From assembly GCA_945875845.1 (NCBI GenBank), contig CAMCMB010000042.1, positions 1 through 60,469 on the forward strand: DNA of 60,469 nucleotides, read 5' to 3'. The position numbers and the translations under genes were made by a program. Of this stretch, positions 27,787 to 36,697 are shown piece by piece. How positions within the stretch are numbered: position 1 is the first letter of the stretch; the number at the start of each line of letters is the position of its first letter. The stretch comes from Pirellula staleyi DSM 6068. Lineage in GTDB: Bacteria > Planctomycetota > Planctomycetia > Pirellulales > Pirellulaceae. The notes under the pieces are model-generated. The model was given only the letters and a program-made list of their open reading frames with translations. It made no database searches and had not been told where the DNA came from.

Positions 27787-29083
27787 CCTACCTTTACGCG
27801 TTGCTTGGATCGGAGGCCCATCGCTTGGCGGCGGTGTCGGTGGTTTCTGTAGGCAATTGGTTCATAGTTTACTAGAAGCAGGTGTAGATCTGACCGTGCT
27901 CTCCAGCAACACTCTTGACGACTTTGACGAAACCATGGGATCCAATGGAAAACGAGCGACACTGATCAGCCATCCGCCCGCATGGGAGTGGAACCGATGG
28001 TACAGCAGGCTGCCGTTGACAACGTTTATATCTTCTTTTTGGTGTCGACGACGAGCTTACTCTCATATCGTTCGAGCGATGCGCCAAGCGCACAAAATCA
28101 AACCCTTCGACGTGATCGTCCAATTTTCGCAAATTGAGTTGTTCGAACTCCGCAAGCACTTATACGAACTGCCGCCCGTTTTGCTGTTTCCATGCGTTCA
28201 TGCCGCTGGTGAATTGCGTTGGCACAGGAAAGAAAGTGATATGGCGTTGAGAACAGAATCCCGACTACGACATTATTTGGTGCGTGCCAATTTGATGCAA
28301 CGCGCTTACTTGCAGAAAAAATGCTGCAATGCGGTACATGGCGTTATTGGCATGAGTCATAGATTCAATGAATTGTTATCCATGGACTATGGCGTTAAGT
28401 CCGAGAATCAGACGGTGCTGTACCAACCCATCGATCTTGTTCAAACGCTTCAAAAGCCTACCACCGATGAGTCGGATAGACAGGATTTTGCGAGGAAAGA
28501 GGATCGACTCAAACTGCTCTTCGTGGGACGGATCTCGGTGCGTAAAGGGCTGGAAATGCTTGTCGAATTGAGTCGACGCCTGGATGATTTAGCGGACAAG
28601 CTTTCTTTGACCATTCTCGGTGGTGCTTCTTTTTGGAGCGACTACACTCGCGTCCTGGACGATCTGAACCCGCGTATTGCTCAATATATCGGTGCAAAAT
28701 GCCACGCAGAAGCCTGCCAATGGATGGCGGATTCCGATGTCTTATTGGTTCCCAGTCATTACGAACCAGGCGGTATCGTAGTGGCGGAGGCATTGGAACT
28801 GGGAACACTCATCGTTGCCAGTGATGAGGTAGGCTCGGCGGAACCACTTCCCCATACTGTTTGCAGAAAGTTCCGCAGTGGCAACATGGATGAATTCGAA
28901 GCTCAGGTGCGACGACTGATTGCAGAACTTCCGACGCAAAGGCATCGCATGCGAGAATGGGCGAGGCAAGCCGCGCGAGATTGTTTTGCGCCCGAAAAAC
29001 TGCAGTCGAAGTTGCTTCGAATTCTAGAAACCGCTGTTGCCCGCAAACCGATCGGCTCGGTTGACTCGTGGTTCGAAAAGTAA
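27779..29083 (+). CDS. GT4 glycosyltransferase
   Basis: This 434-aa GT-B fold enzyme begins RVAWIGGPSLGGGVGGFCRQ, a clear GT4 acceptor-domain start. LLFVGRISVRKGLEMLVEL is near residue 243 and the motif YEPGGIVVAEALELGTLIV near 325. The ATG at 27779 lies inside the end of the previous gene (8-base overlap). A TTG three bases earlier is also in frame. It overlaps the next gene by 16 bases. Confidence 0.88.
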   Translation: MSDLPLRVAWIGGPSLGGGVGGFCRQLVHSLLEAGVDLTVLSSNTLDDFDETMGSNGKRATLISHPPAWEWNRWYSRLPLTTFISSFWCRRRAYSHIVRAMRQAHKIKPFDVIVQFSQIELFELRKHLYELPPVLLFPCVHAAGELRWHRKESDMALRTESRLRHYLVRANLMQRAYLQKKCCNAVHGVIGMSHRFNELLSMDYGVKSENQTVLYQPIDLVQTLQKPTTDESDRQDFARKEDRLKLLFVGRISVRKGLEMLVELSRRLDDLADKLSLTILGGASFWSDYTRVLDDLNPRIAQYIGAKCHAEACQWMADSDVLLVPSHYEPGGIVVAEALELGTLIVASDEVGSAEPLPHTVCRKFRSGNMDEFEAQVRRLIAELPTQRHRMREWARQAARDCFAPEKLQSKLLRILETAVARKPIGSVDSWFEK

Positions 29084-30732
29084 ACTTACCAACGATTTCC
29101 GTCGTTTTACCGACCTATCGTAGGCCTGAAATGCTACGCCAATGTCTCGAAGCGTTGTGCAAACAGACTGACATGCCGATCGAAATCTACGTTGGCAGAC
29201 GGGCCAATGACGCTGAATCAGGAAAGGTCCTCGCCGAATACTCACGACGCTCCCAAGGGATTGTCCGTGAAGCGGTTGTCCCAAACGATGCAAATCTAGT
29301 GGTCTCGCTCAATGCCGCTCTTACAGAAACCACCGGTGACTTAGTCGCACTGACGGATGACGACGCGGAAGCCCCGCCCGAATGGCTAACGAAGCTGCGC
29401 CAGAGCTTTTGCAGCGACGATATCGGTGGCGTTGGAGGACTGGATATTCAGCCACCCAATCCCGGCGCAGCGGCAGTGGTTGGAAAAGTGCAGTGGTTTG
29501 GCCGAGTCATTGGAAACCATCATCTCGGTTTTGGAGAAGCCCGAGATGTCGATCTTCTCAAAGGCGTGAACTGCTGCTTTCGTGGTTCTTTGCTCAGGGA
29601 AATCGGATTCGATAGGCGGTTGCGAGGTGCGGGGAACGTGACCCACTGGGAGATGCACCTGTGCTTTGCGATTCGACGCATGGGACTGCGACTGGTTTAC
29701 GATCCTAGTATTTGGCTTGACCATCACGTTGCTCCTAGGCACGATGGGGATGTCAACGATCGAGGGGTATTCTCGCGCTTACCGTTCGAGGATTCCGTTC
29801 ATAATTCTTTTTTGGCGATGATGGAATACTTGCCTCCATCACGTCGTTTTGTGTTTCGTTTTTGGCAAGCTTTGGTTGGAACACGTGCTGAACCGGGCCT
29901 CATCCAAGTATTGCGACTTGCCGTCTTGGGCACCAATCCTTCGGCCATATGGGAGCGCTTTTGCGGAACTCGGCGAGGTATCTCCATGGCATTGCAATCG
30001 CGAAAAACGCGAGGTTCAATGGAAAGGATGGTTTCTCGAACACCCATAAAACGTTGGTTAAAACGTTGGTTACTACCCTCAGGTGAGCGCGCGTACCGGA
30101 TACGGGGGGGGGCTCTCAAGGGCATGTTCTTTTTTCTGGATCTGCAGAGAGATACTCAGGTTTGGCGTGGAATCTATGAACAGTCGCTTCAGCACTGGTT
30201 AGTCGAGAATGTTCGAAAAGACGCAATCTGCTTGGATGTAGGTGCAGCCGAAGGGTGGTCAACGCTCCTGATGGCAAAACTCGCTAGTCGGGGGCAAGTC
30301 TTTGCCTTCGAACCGTCTGAGCGAGGTAGCTGGATTGTCAAGAATATGGAATTGAACAAGTCCGTGATGCTTTCCCAAGTCACTATTTCGAAATGTTTTG
30401 TCAGCGATCATTCGGAAACGAGCAAGGATGGCTCTGTCTTGGTGTCCATTGACGACTTCGCGTTGGAAAAGAAATTGGACAGAATCGACATTGTAAAAAT
30501 CGATGTCGATGGACCAGAAAACGAAGTGCTCGACGGCGCGATAAATGTTTTGTTAACCATGAGACCAGCGATCTGCGTGGAAGCACATTCCCGCGAACTT
30601 CTTAGCAAAGTACGCGAACAACTCCAGAAATTGAACTATTGCGTTCGAGTCGTAGATCCACCACCACACGAATATAGACCGATAGAATACAATCCTATGG
30701 TTTTTGGTATCCCCTATGTCGATGAAGTATAG
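29068..30732 (+). CDS. Fusion of GT2 glycosyltransferase and FkbM-type methyltransferase
   Basis: This 554-aa chain has two domains. Residues ~8-300 are a GT2 transferase (ISVVLPTYRRPEMLRQCLEA, metal site VALTDDDAEAPPEW near 98, WEMHLCFAIRRMG near 200). Residues ~365-550 are an FkbM-type methyltransferase (AICLDVGAAEGWSTLLMAKL near 390, QVFAFEPSERGS, and DIVKIDVDGPENEVLDGA near 474). The two are joined just beside a run of nine Gs at 30104-30112. One protein could add a sugar and methylate it, or the fusion could be switched by slippage at the G run. The start is GTG 29068, overlapping the previous gene. Confidence 0.85.
   Translation: MVRKVNLPTISVVLPTYRRPEMLRQCLEALCKQTDMPIEIYVGRRANDAESGKVLAEYSRRSQGIVREAVVPNDANLVVSLNAALTETTGDLVALTDDDAEAPPEWLTKLRQSFCSDDIGGVGGLDIQPPNPGAAAVVGKVQWFGRVIGNHHLGFGEARDVDLLKGVNCCFRGSLLREIGFDRRLRGAGNVTHWEMHLCFAIRRMGLRLVYDPSIWLDHHVAPRHDGDVNDRGVFSRLPFEDSVHNSFLAMMEYLPPSRRFVFRFWQALVGTRAEPGLIQVLRLAVLGTNPSAIWERFCGTRRGISMALQSRKTRGSMERMVSRTPIKRWLKRWLLPSGERAYRIRGGALKGMFFFLDLQRDTQVWRGIYEQSLQHWLVENVRKDAICLDVGAAEGWSTLLMAKLASRGQVFAFEPSERGSWIVKNMELNKSVMLSQVTISKCFVSDHSETSKDGSVLVSIDDFALEKKLDRIDIVKIDVDGPENEVLDGAINVLLTMRPAICVEAHSRELLSKVREQLQKLNYCVRVVDPPPHEYRPIEYNPMVFGIPYVDEV
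30104..30112 (+). other. G9 homopolymer at the domain junction of the GT2-FkbM gene
   Basis: Nine Gs in a row within codons CGG GGG GGG GCT. Runs of this length slip during replication in phase-variable surface genes. With nine Gs the two domains are in one frame; loss or gain of one G would end the protein after the GT2 domain. It is also a place where a sequencing error could create or hide a frameshift. Confidence 0.6.
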
Positions 30733-31183
30733 GCTGCATGTGAGCCTTTGGGCCCTTTCGCGTCGACTTTTCACAAAAGGTCATAAACGTCTGGCTTTCT
30801 TGGTTAAGGTAACGAACTACTTTTTTCACAAGGCCTTGCTTCCTTGCGAAGCTATCGTCGGAGAAAGATTGGTTTTAGACCACTATGCGCTCGGGGTCGT
30901 TATTCATCCAAACGTTACGATAGGAGATGATGTACGAATTTATCATCACGTTACCATCGCTGGAGAAATGCCTATCGGTGCCCTCGAACGAGTTGTCATT
31001 GGAAATCGTGTCGTACTAGGCGCGAATTCCATCATTCTACCGCGAGCATACCAAGGATTATCGATTGGCGATGATGCGATCGTGGGTGCTGGTTCCGTTG
31101 TCACCCGAGACGTTCCCGCGCGAGCTATTGTAGTAGGTGTGCCCGCAAGAGTTACTCGCATGCGCGACGACATTGATAGTTAA
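30716..31183 (+). CDS. Left-handed beta-helix (hexapeptide) acetyltransferase
   Basis: This protein of about 155 aa has a short helical N-terminus and then hexapeptide repeats: VVIHPNVTIGDDVRIYHHVT, VVIGNRVVLGANSIIL and LSIGDDAIVGAGSVVTRDVP. It ends with VVGVPARV, as in serine acetyltransferase/CysE-like and sugar O-acetyltransferases. The likely active-site His pair is in IYHHVTI. In this setting O-acetylation of the polysaccharide is more likely than cysteine synthesis. The start is ATG 30716 or 30722, overlapping the previous gene. Confidence 0.85.
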   Translation: MSMKYRLHVSLWALSRRLFTKGHKRLAFLVKVTNYFFHKALLPCEAIVGERLVLDHYALGVVIHPNVTIGDDVRIYHHVTIAGEMPIGALERVVIGNRVVLGANSIILPRAYQGLSIGDDAIVGAGSVVTRDVPARAIVVGVPARVTRMRDDIDS

Positions 31184-31274
31184 ATTGATAGTTAATACGG
31201 CGAGTCTTTTCAGTTTTTCGAGACCAACTCGCTTTCATTAATAATCGCATTCCACCCGAAGACCCAACTTTCCA

Positions 31275-32408
31275 ATGGTCCAAAGTATCACTGCGGTCTC
31301 CCAGTTCATTACGCGCAACCATGGCCAGGGTAAGATCAATCTTGAATTGCTTTTGCGACTACTAGAACGTGGTTATGGGCTTCGAGCCGTTTGTAGCTGG
31401 TTAGAAGACGATGTCGCAAACGATTCAAGGGCAACATGGGATCGAATATTGGTTTCGAATCGACTGCCTACGAATTGGCTCCGTTGCGAGGCGTTTCGCT
31501 ATCAGGCGGAGCGACGTCTGAGTAAAAACATGCAGGTCGATATCAATAATGGCGCCGCTGCGGTCAGACCATCGATCGTCAATATCGCAATGTTCGTTCA
31601 TTCCGCTTGGCGTTATTCCAAATGGCGACCTGCGGCTTGGAATGGACCGCAGACAGCACTCCAATCGGCGTTCACACTACATCAAAGTCAGCTTGAAAAG
31701 CGGGCCTTTCGAATGGCGCGTTGGGTCGTTGCGCTGTCCGAGCAAGTCAAGAACGAAGTCATCGAGTATTGTGGCATCGAGGAAGCGAACGTTTTAGTGA
31801 TACCACCTGGTGTCGACTCGCGACTTTTTCGTCCGCTTGAACCGTCGACCCAAAATCCCCTTCGATCCGCATGTCAGATTTCGGAGCGCGACGACCGACA
31901 GCTCGCCATTTTTGTGGGAGAGATCCGAAGCGGTCGAAAGAATCTTGACCTTGTTTTCCAATTGATGACCTTCAAACCTGATCTGTTGCTTGCCGTCCTT
32001 GGTAGTACGTCGGGAAGCCCGTATCCCGGACTGGCAAACAAGTTAAAAATCGCAGATCGCGTTTTTTTTCTTGGACAACGAAACGATGTGCCGCAGCTCA
32101 TGGCGGGTGCCGATGTCTTCGTGTTTCCGACGCACTACGAACCGTTCGGTCTGGTTGTCACCGAAGCCATGGCCTGTGCTGTCCCAGTCATTGTCACGCA
32201 GCAGGCGGGATCGGCGTGCGTCGTCGAACACCAGCGGGAAGGTTGGCTCTTGAAGGACGGCGCCGACATAGATGGCTTGGAACTCGCCATCGATCAAGTT
32301 CGAGATCCTGCAATTCGCGCTGCTGTAGCGAGTGCTGCGAGAAAGCGGTCGGAAGGACTTACCTGGGACCGGATGGCCGATCAGTATGAAGCACTTCTCA
32401 AACGATGA
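31275..32408 (+). CDS. GT4 glycosyltransferase
   Basis: This is a 377-aa GT-B fold transferase. The C-terminal domain is clear: LAIFVGEIRSGRKNLDLVFQ near residue 212, VFFLGQRNDVPQLMAGADVF, and the E-x7-E motif YEPFGLVVTEAMACAVPVIV near 287. The N-terminal domain is shorter in conserved motifs but has VVALSEQVKNEVIEYCGI followed by VLVIPPGVDSRLF. It is separated from the previous gene by about 90 bases, so it may have its own translation start region within the same transcript. Confidence 0.88.
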   Translation: MVQSITAVSQFITRNHGQGKINLELLLRLLERGYGLRAVCSWLEDDVANDSRATWDRILVSNRLPTNWLRCEAFRYQAERRLSKNMQVDINNGAAAVRPSIVNIAMFVHSAWRYSKWRPAAWNGPQTALQSAFTLHQSQLEKRAFRMARWVVALSEQVKNEVIEYCGIEEANVLVIPPGVDSRLFRPLEPSTQNPLRSACQISERDDRQLAIFVGEIRSGRKNLDLVFQLMTFKPDLLLAVLGSTSGSPYPGLANKLKIADRVFFLGQRNDVPQLMAGADVFVFPTHYEPFGLVVTEAMACAVPVIVTQQAGSACVVEHQREGWLLKDGADIDGLELAIDQVRDPAIRAAVASAARKRSEGLTWDRMADQYEALLKR

Positions 32409-32495
32409 CTCTGAAGTCGACTCAGCGATTCGGTCGAACTCTCCGCCGGCGGGCGGTGCCCGGTTGTTCCGAGCAAGTTTCGCAAAGGAATTAAC

Positions 32496-33905
32496 GTGCA
32501 AGATCTAGTTGGGTTCACGATCGCTTTGCTCATTTCGTCCTTTGGGTTGTTTCTGACTCTACGTAGGTCGCCTTGGCTTGTCGACTATTTGTTTTACGTG
32601 ATCGCCCTCAATCGCGGAGTTCGACGGGTTGTTGACTGGATGAATGGCGAATTTAATAAATACTCGTTCATCAGTCTGACTCCCATCCTCATTGGAGGAT
32701 TGGCAAGCGTATTAGTACTGTACGAACTGAATGCGAGAAGCAGAGAGGAAAAAGGTCGGTACCTAAGAAAGGTTTCATTTTTAATTTACCTCTATTTGGC
32801 TTGTTGTTCCGTAGCCTTCGTGATCGGTTTTATTCATGTGGGATTTGGAGCAGTTTACGCATTCGGAGACTACTTAGCGCCCGTCGGTCTGATGGGTTTT
32901 GCCGCACTTTACGTGGAACGTCCAAGAATTATCGATCAATGGTGTAACAGCTTAGCGTTTTCGTCCTTACTGGTAGCGGGCTATGGTATCTACCAATTTT
33001 ATACGATCCCCCCATGGGATGCGTTCTGGGTGAGAGCGGTTGACTTTGAAGGCTATCTTGGAGAACTGGAGTCGACGAGAATGACTCTATTTTCGACAAT
33101 GAACGAGCGTGGTCCCGCAGCAATGTATTTAGGAAATGGCTTAACGCTGTTGGTGCTTCGCCCGGGAACACTAGGGTGGCTACGATGGCCTTCGGCTGCA
33201 GTGATTTTGATCGCATTACTGCTAACGTACGTGCGTTTTTGCGTCATTCAATTCTCGTTAGCGTGCTTGCTGCTACCCATTTTAAACCGAGGAACCGGCA
33301 CACTACCTATTGTTTGCTTGTGTGTTGGTGCATTTGTTTTTGGAGAATCCCTGATGAAACTATTGCCGGGTAACGGTGCCGTTTCAGCGCGCATGGCGAC
33401 ACTTTCCAATATCCAGGATGATGATTCGTTTCGGGGAAGATTGATATTGATGCAAAATGCTGCCCGGTCTTCGCTAGGAGAACCGTTTGGGCTTGGAATA
33501 GGTGCGCACGGAATGGCAAGTCGATTGTCAACCGTAGAATCCGGCGGAGGCGCCGATTCCACGGGTTACGTGGAAGCATTGAGAACATTTGGCTGGACTG
33601 GTCTTCCGTTCATTATGTTCGTTTTGTACCAGATATGGGTAAGTTCGAGGCAAATTGTTAATCGAGGAATTCGCGATCCAAATGTCTATTTATTTCGCGC
33701 ATGGTTCGTTTCAGGATTGGTAGGGCTTTTTGCATTTAACTGGCTCTTCACGGCCACATTTTTTTGGGTGCTTGCAGGCTATGTCGTGGGGCGGAGCGGG
33801 CAACTGACCTCGAGACGTGCGAAACCACTCGACAACCGAGGACGCATTTCCTCTTCGGAGAAGCGATGGGATGCAGGCATAACCTCACCACCTCGATTTC
33901 GTTGA
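32496..33905 (+). CDS. Wzy/O-antigen ligase-like membrane polymerase
   Basis: This 469-aa protein has about eleven hydrophobic helices and a larger periplasmic loop (~residues 275-350) containing RMATLSNIQDDDSFRGRL and LGIGAHGM. That arrangement, including the R-x-x-L stretch and a GxGxH-like segment, is typical of the O-antigen ligase/Wzy superfamily. It would polymerise the repeat unit in the periplasm. The start is GTG 32496; no ATG is better placed. The C-terminal ~40 residues are polar and basic, hence cytoplasmic. Confidence 0.8.
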   Translation: MQDLVGFTIALLISSFGLFLTLRRSPWLVDYLFYVIALNRGVRRVVDWMNGEFNKYSFISLTPILIGGLASVLVLYELNARSREEKGRYLRKVSFLIYLYLACCSVAFVIGFIHVGFGAVYAFGDYLAPVGLMGFAALYVERPRIIDQWCNSLAFSSLLVAGYGIYQFYTIPPWDAFWVRAVDFEGYLGELESTRMTLFSTMNERGPAAMYLGNGLTLLVLRPGTLGWLRWPSAAVILIALLLTYVRFCVIQFSLACLLLPILNRGTGTLPIVCLCVGAFVFGESLMKLLPGNGAVSARMATLSNIQDDDSFRGRLILMQNAARSSLGEPFGLGIGAHGMASRLSTVESGGGADSTGYVEALRTFGWTGLPFIMFVLYQIWVSSRQIVNRGIRDPNVYLFRAWFVSGLVGLFAFNWLFTATFFWVLAGYVVGRSGQLTSRRAKPLDNRGRISSSEKRWDAGITSPPRFR

Positions 33906-33968
33906 AAAGTCGAAAACGATGAGAAACAAGTTCGATGCCATTACCAATCGCTCTCGCTCAAAAACAAA

Positions 33969-35126
33969 ATGAATGTAGAACCGTCACTCATCGTGCAGCT
34001 CGGCATGCTGGCGGGTCGCACAGGTGGAGTGGATCGCTATTTCGATGGCTTGCTATCTCGTTTCGAGTCAAGCGATCCTTTGGTTCGAGGCTTTCTCTTT
34101 GGTCAGCCACTACCTGAATTGGTTCCATCCAACGTCGAGATTGTGGGAATGCAAAATGAAAACCTGCAAGGCCGATTCCGGCGGATGAAGCAAGCGGTTC
34201 AAAAATTTGAGGCACAAAACCCTACGCTACCCGTGTTGATCGCTTCGCATTTCGCACTTTATACGCTGCCATTTACGAATTTATTAAAGCGCCGCAAGGC
34301 TTTGAAATTGGTGAGCCATTTTCACGGCCCCTGGGCGGATGAATCGGCTGCTGAAAGCGAACGTTGGATCGGAGTCGCGGTGAAACGTCTCATCGAACGG
34401 TGGGTCTATTCTCGCTCGGACAAAATCGTAAGCGACTCACAGGCTTTTGCGGACCTTATGTGCGCTAGGTATCACGTACCCGAATCGAAAGTCATTGCGG
34501 TTCCTGCGGGGATCGATACGAAACCATTTGTTCATGCATCCAAGTCGACGGTTGCCGACGCTCGCCATCGACTTGGGTGGCCGCAGGATCGCAAGATCGT
34601 GGTGACAGTTCGTCGCCTCGCGCGACGGATGGGACTGGATCATCTCATTCATGCCGTTTCCGCGATCGCAAAACATCACCCCGATTTGCAGGTAATGATC
34701 GCGGGCAAAGGGTCAATACGTGATGAGCTACAATCGCAAATCAATCGGTTAGGATTGCAGTCGATCGTTCAAATGATCGGTTTCGTTTCGGAAGAGGATC
34801 TACCCTACGCTTATCGAGCAGCGGATCTTTCCGTTGTTCCATCGACGTCGCTCGAAGGGTTCGGACTCGTTGCGGTTGAGTCGCTAGCGACTGGAACGCC
34901 AGTGATCGTTACGCCCGTGGGCGGCATGCCTGAAATCGTATCGCCGCTCTGCAAAGAACTGGTGCTGCCGGGATTCGACGTTGACAGTATTGCATTCGGA
35001 CTCGATGGTTTCCTGCGAGGTAGCATCCCGACGCCTAGCAGCACCCAATGCGTTCGCTATGTCGAAGCGAATTATACTTGGGATCGCATTTTGCCTAAGA
35101 TTCTTGACGTCTATCGCAGCGTCTAA
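33969..35126 (+). CDS. GT4 glycosyltransferase
   Basis: This is a 385-aa transferase. The N-terminal domain begins SLIVQLGMLAGRTGGVDRYF, with VSHFHGPWADES in the acceptor domain. The donor domain has VVTVRRLARRMGLDHLIHAV near residue 208 and the motif EGFGLVAVESLATGTPVIV near 297. ATG 33969 follows the polymerase stop by about 60 bases. Confidence 0.9.
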   Translation: MNVEPSLIVQLGMLAGRTGGVDRYFDGLLSRFESSDPLVRGFLFGQPLPELVPSNVEIVGMQNENLQGRFRRMKQAVQKFEAQNPTLPVLIASHFALYTLPFTNLLKRRKALKLVSHFHGPWADESAAESERWIGVAVKRLIERWVYSRSDKIVSDSQAFADLMCARYHVPESKVIAVPAGIDTKPFVHASKSTVADARHRLGWPQDRKIVVTVRRLARRMGLDHLIHAVSAIAKHHPDLQVMIAGKGSIRDELQSQINRLGLQSIVQMIGFVSEEDLPYAYRAADLSVVPSTSLEGFGLVAVESLATGTPVIVTPVGGMPEIVSPLCKELVLPGFDVDSIAFGLDGFLRGSIPTPSSTQCVRYVEANYTWDRILPKILDVYRSV

Positions 35127-35181
35127 TTTGGGCGGATGCTTGCGGCCCGTCGAGCCTGACTGAGTTTGCATTCACGAAATC

Positions 35182-36333
35182 ATGCCTAGCATACTTTACC
35201 TAGATCAGTCTGGCCAACTGGGTGGCGCCGAACTCATGCTTGCCGAAATTGCTCGACAGGTTGGTGATCCGGCCCATGTCATCCTCTTCGACGATGGGCC
35301 GTTCGTTGCGTATCTTGAGCAACTGGGCGTTTCTGTTCAGGTGGAACGAGTTCGACTAGGCGTAACCAAGTCGGGGGGTTGGTTAGCGTCCGCGAACGCC
35401 GTTCCTGCCTTGCTCCGGCAAGTCCGTACCATTGTTCGGCATGCGCGGCGTTTCGATCTGATTTATGCAAACACCTCCAAAGCTCTAGTCGTCGGAGCAT
35501 TGGCAGCGGCTTATCTTCGAAAGCCGTTGGTTTACCATTTGCATGATATCTTGGACCGGTCGCACTTCAGTCCAATGAATATACGCGTCTTGACTAGCCT
35601 TGCTCGTTTCTTTGCAGCGCGAGTCATCGCGAATTCACAAGCGACAGCAGATGCATTTGTCGCCGCGAGCGGGGATCGGTCGCGTGTTGAGGTCATTTAC
35701 AATGGATTCGATCCGACTCCATTTTTGACAGATCAGGACGGCGAGCGTGTCGCGACACGCGTTTCTCTCGAGACTCAAAGCAGCTCCTTTGTGACGATCG
35801 TCGTGGGGCGCATCGCCCGATGGAAGGGGCAGCACGTGCTATTGGAAGCTGCTCGTTCGCAAAAGGATTGGACGGTTTGGATTGTCGGAGATGCTTTTTT
35901 CACCGAGGAAGACATGCAGTACAAGCGCGAGCTTGAGGAAATCGCGTCAACCGCGGATTTGGCAGGACGTGTCAAATTCTGCGGCTTTCGAAAGGATTTA
36001 CCAACTCTTTACTCCGCAGCGGACGTCGTTGTGCATTGTTCGACCGCCCCAGAACCATTTGGCCGCGTCATTGTCGAGGCGATGCTGTCGGCTCGTCCGG
36101 TAGTTGCCTCGAATGCAGGAGGGGCCAAGGAAATCGTCCGATCCGATACGACTGGATGGCTGGTCGCACCTGGAGACTTTTGCTCCTTGCGAGAAACGCT
36201 TTTGGAGATAGAACGTAATCCAGGGCTTGCGGCTTTGCGAGCTCAAGCAGGCAGGTCCGATGCGCTTCGCCGTTTTTCGATCGACGCGATCTTGGGGCAA
36301 ATTCGAACGTCGGTGGAAACATGTGTGTTCTGA
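35182..36333 (+). CDS. GT4 glycosyltransferase
   Basis: This is a 383-aa transferase and the last glycosyltransferase of the cluster. It starts SILYLDQSGQLGGAELMLAE, a standard GG-containing acceptor loop, and has LVYHLHDILDRSHFSPMNIR. The donor domain has TIVVGRIARWKGQHVLLEAA near residue 210 and the motif PEPFGRVIVEAMLSARPVV near 291. It follows the previous gene by 55 bases. Which sugar it transfers is not evident. Confidence 0.9.
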   Translation: MPSILYLDQSGQLGGAELMLAEIARQVGDPAHVILFDDGPFVAYLEQLGVSVQVERVRLGVTKSGGWLASANAVPALLRQVRTIVRHARRFDLIYANTSKALVVGALAAAYLRKPLVYHLHDILDRSHFSPMNIRVLTSLARFFAARVIANSQATADAFVAASGDRSRVEVIYNGFDPTPFLTDQDGERVATRVSLETQSSSFVTIVVGRIARWKGQHVLLEAARSQKDWTVWIVGDAFFTEEDMQYKRELEEIASTADLAGRVKFCGFRKDLPTLYSAADVVVHCSTAPEPFGRVIVEAMLSARPVVASNAGGAKEIVRSDTTGWLVAPGDFCSLRETLLEIERNPGLAALRAQAGRSDALRRFSIDAILGQIRTSVETCVF

Positions 36334-36697
36334 TTCTGATTCAGTCCGTTCAATCCCTGAATTTTCTCTACCCCTAAACCTCCCCTTTCGAACACCGCCC
36401 CTACCTCGCACCCCAAGCAAGCCAGCGACTTACGAAATTTGCACCACCCGAGCATGAGAAATTGGCCGAGGAAGCAAGGAAGAAGTAGCAACACGAGGTC
36501 CCCTTTAGGAGTCAAGGGCCCCACCCGGCGGTTGTCAAGGGATTTTTAGGATGCTTGCGTTCGCATTGCACTCATTTTTGGGTAGTTTCCCATTTAGGTC
36601 CGCAATTTCAGTAGGTACACTAGAGTTACTTTCCGATTAAGATGGTGTCGAAAGAATGACAAGGCAATTTTCGAGTAACGTATAGTAAATCTTCCTA
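36334..36697. promoter_or_regulatory. Leader of the Wzc-like kinase gene
   Basis: A 364-base gap inside the polysaccharide cluster with no gene. A weak hairpin, CCCCTTT (around 36500) with CAAGGGG about ten bases later, could be a terminator or attenuator without a T run. The last 150 bases before the start are A/T-rich and likely carry a promoter, so the kinase gene may be transcribed separately from the transferases. Confidence 0.4.

Noticed and set aside
30716-31183. Serine acetyltransferase for cysteine synthesis
   Set aside because: The protein lacks the long N-terminal CysE domain and lies inside a polysaccharide operon, so sugar O-acetylation is more likely.
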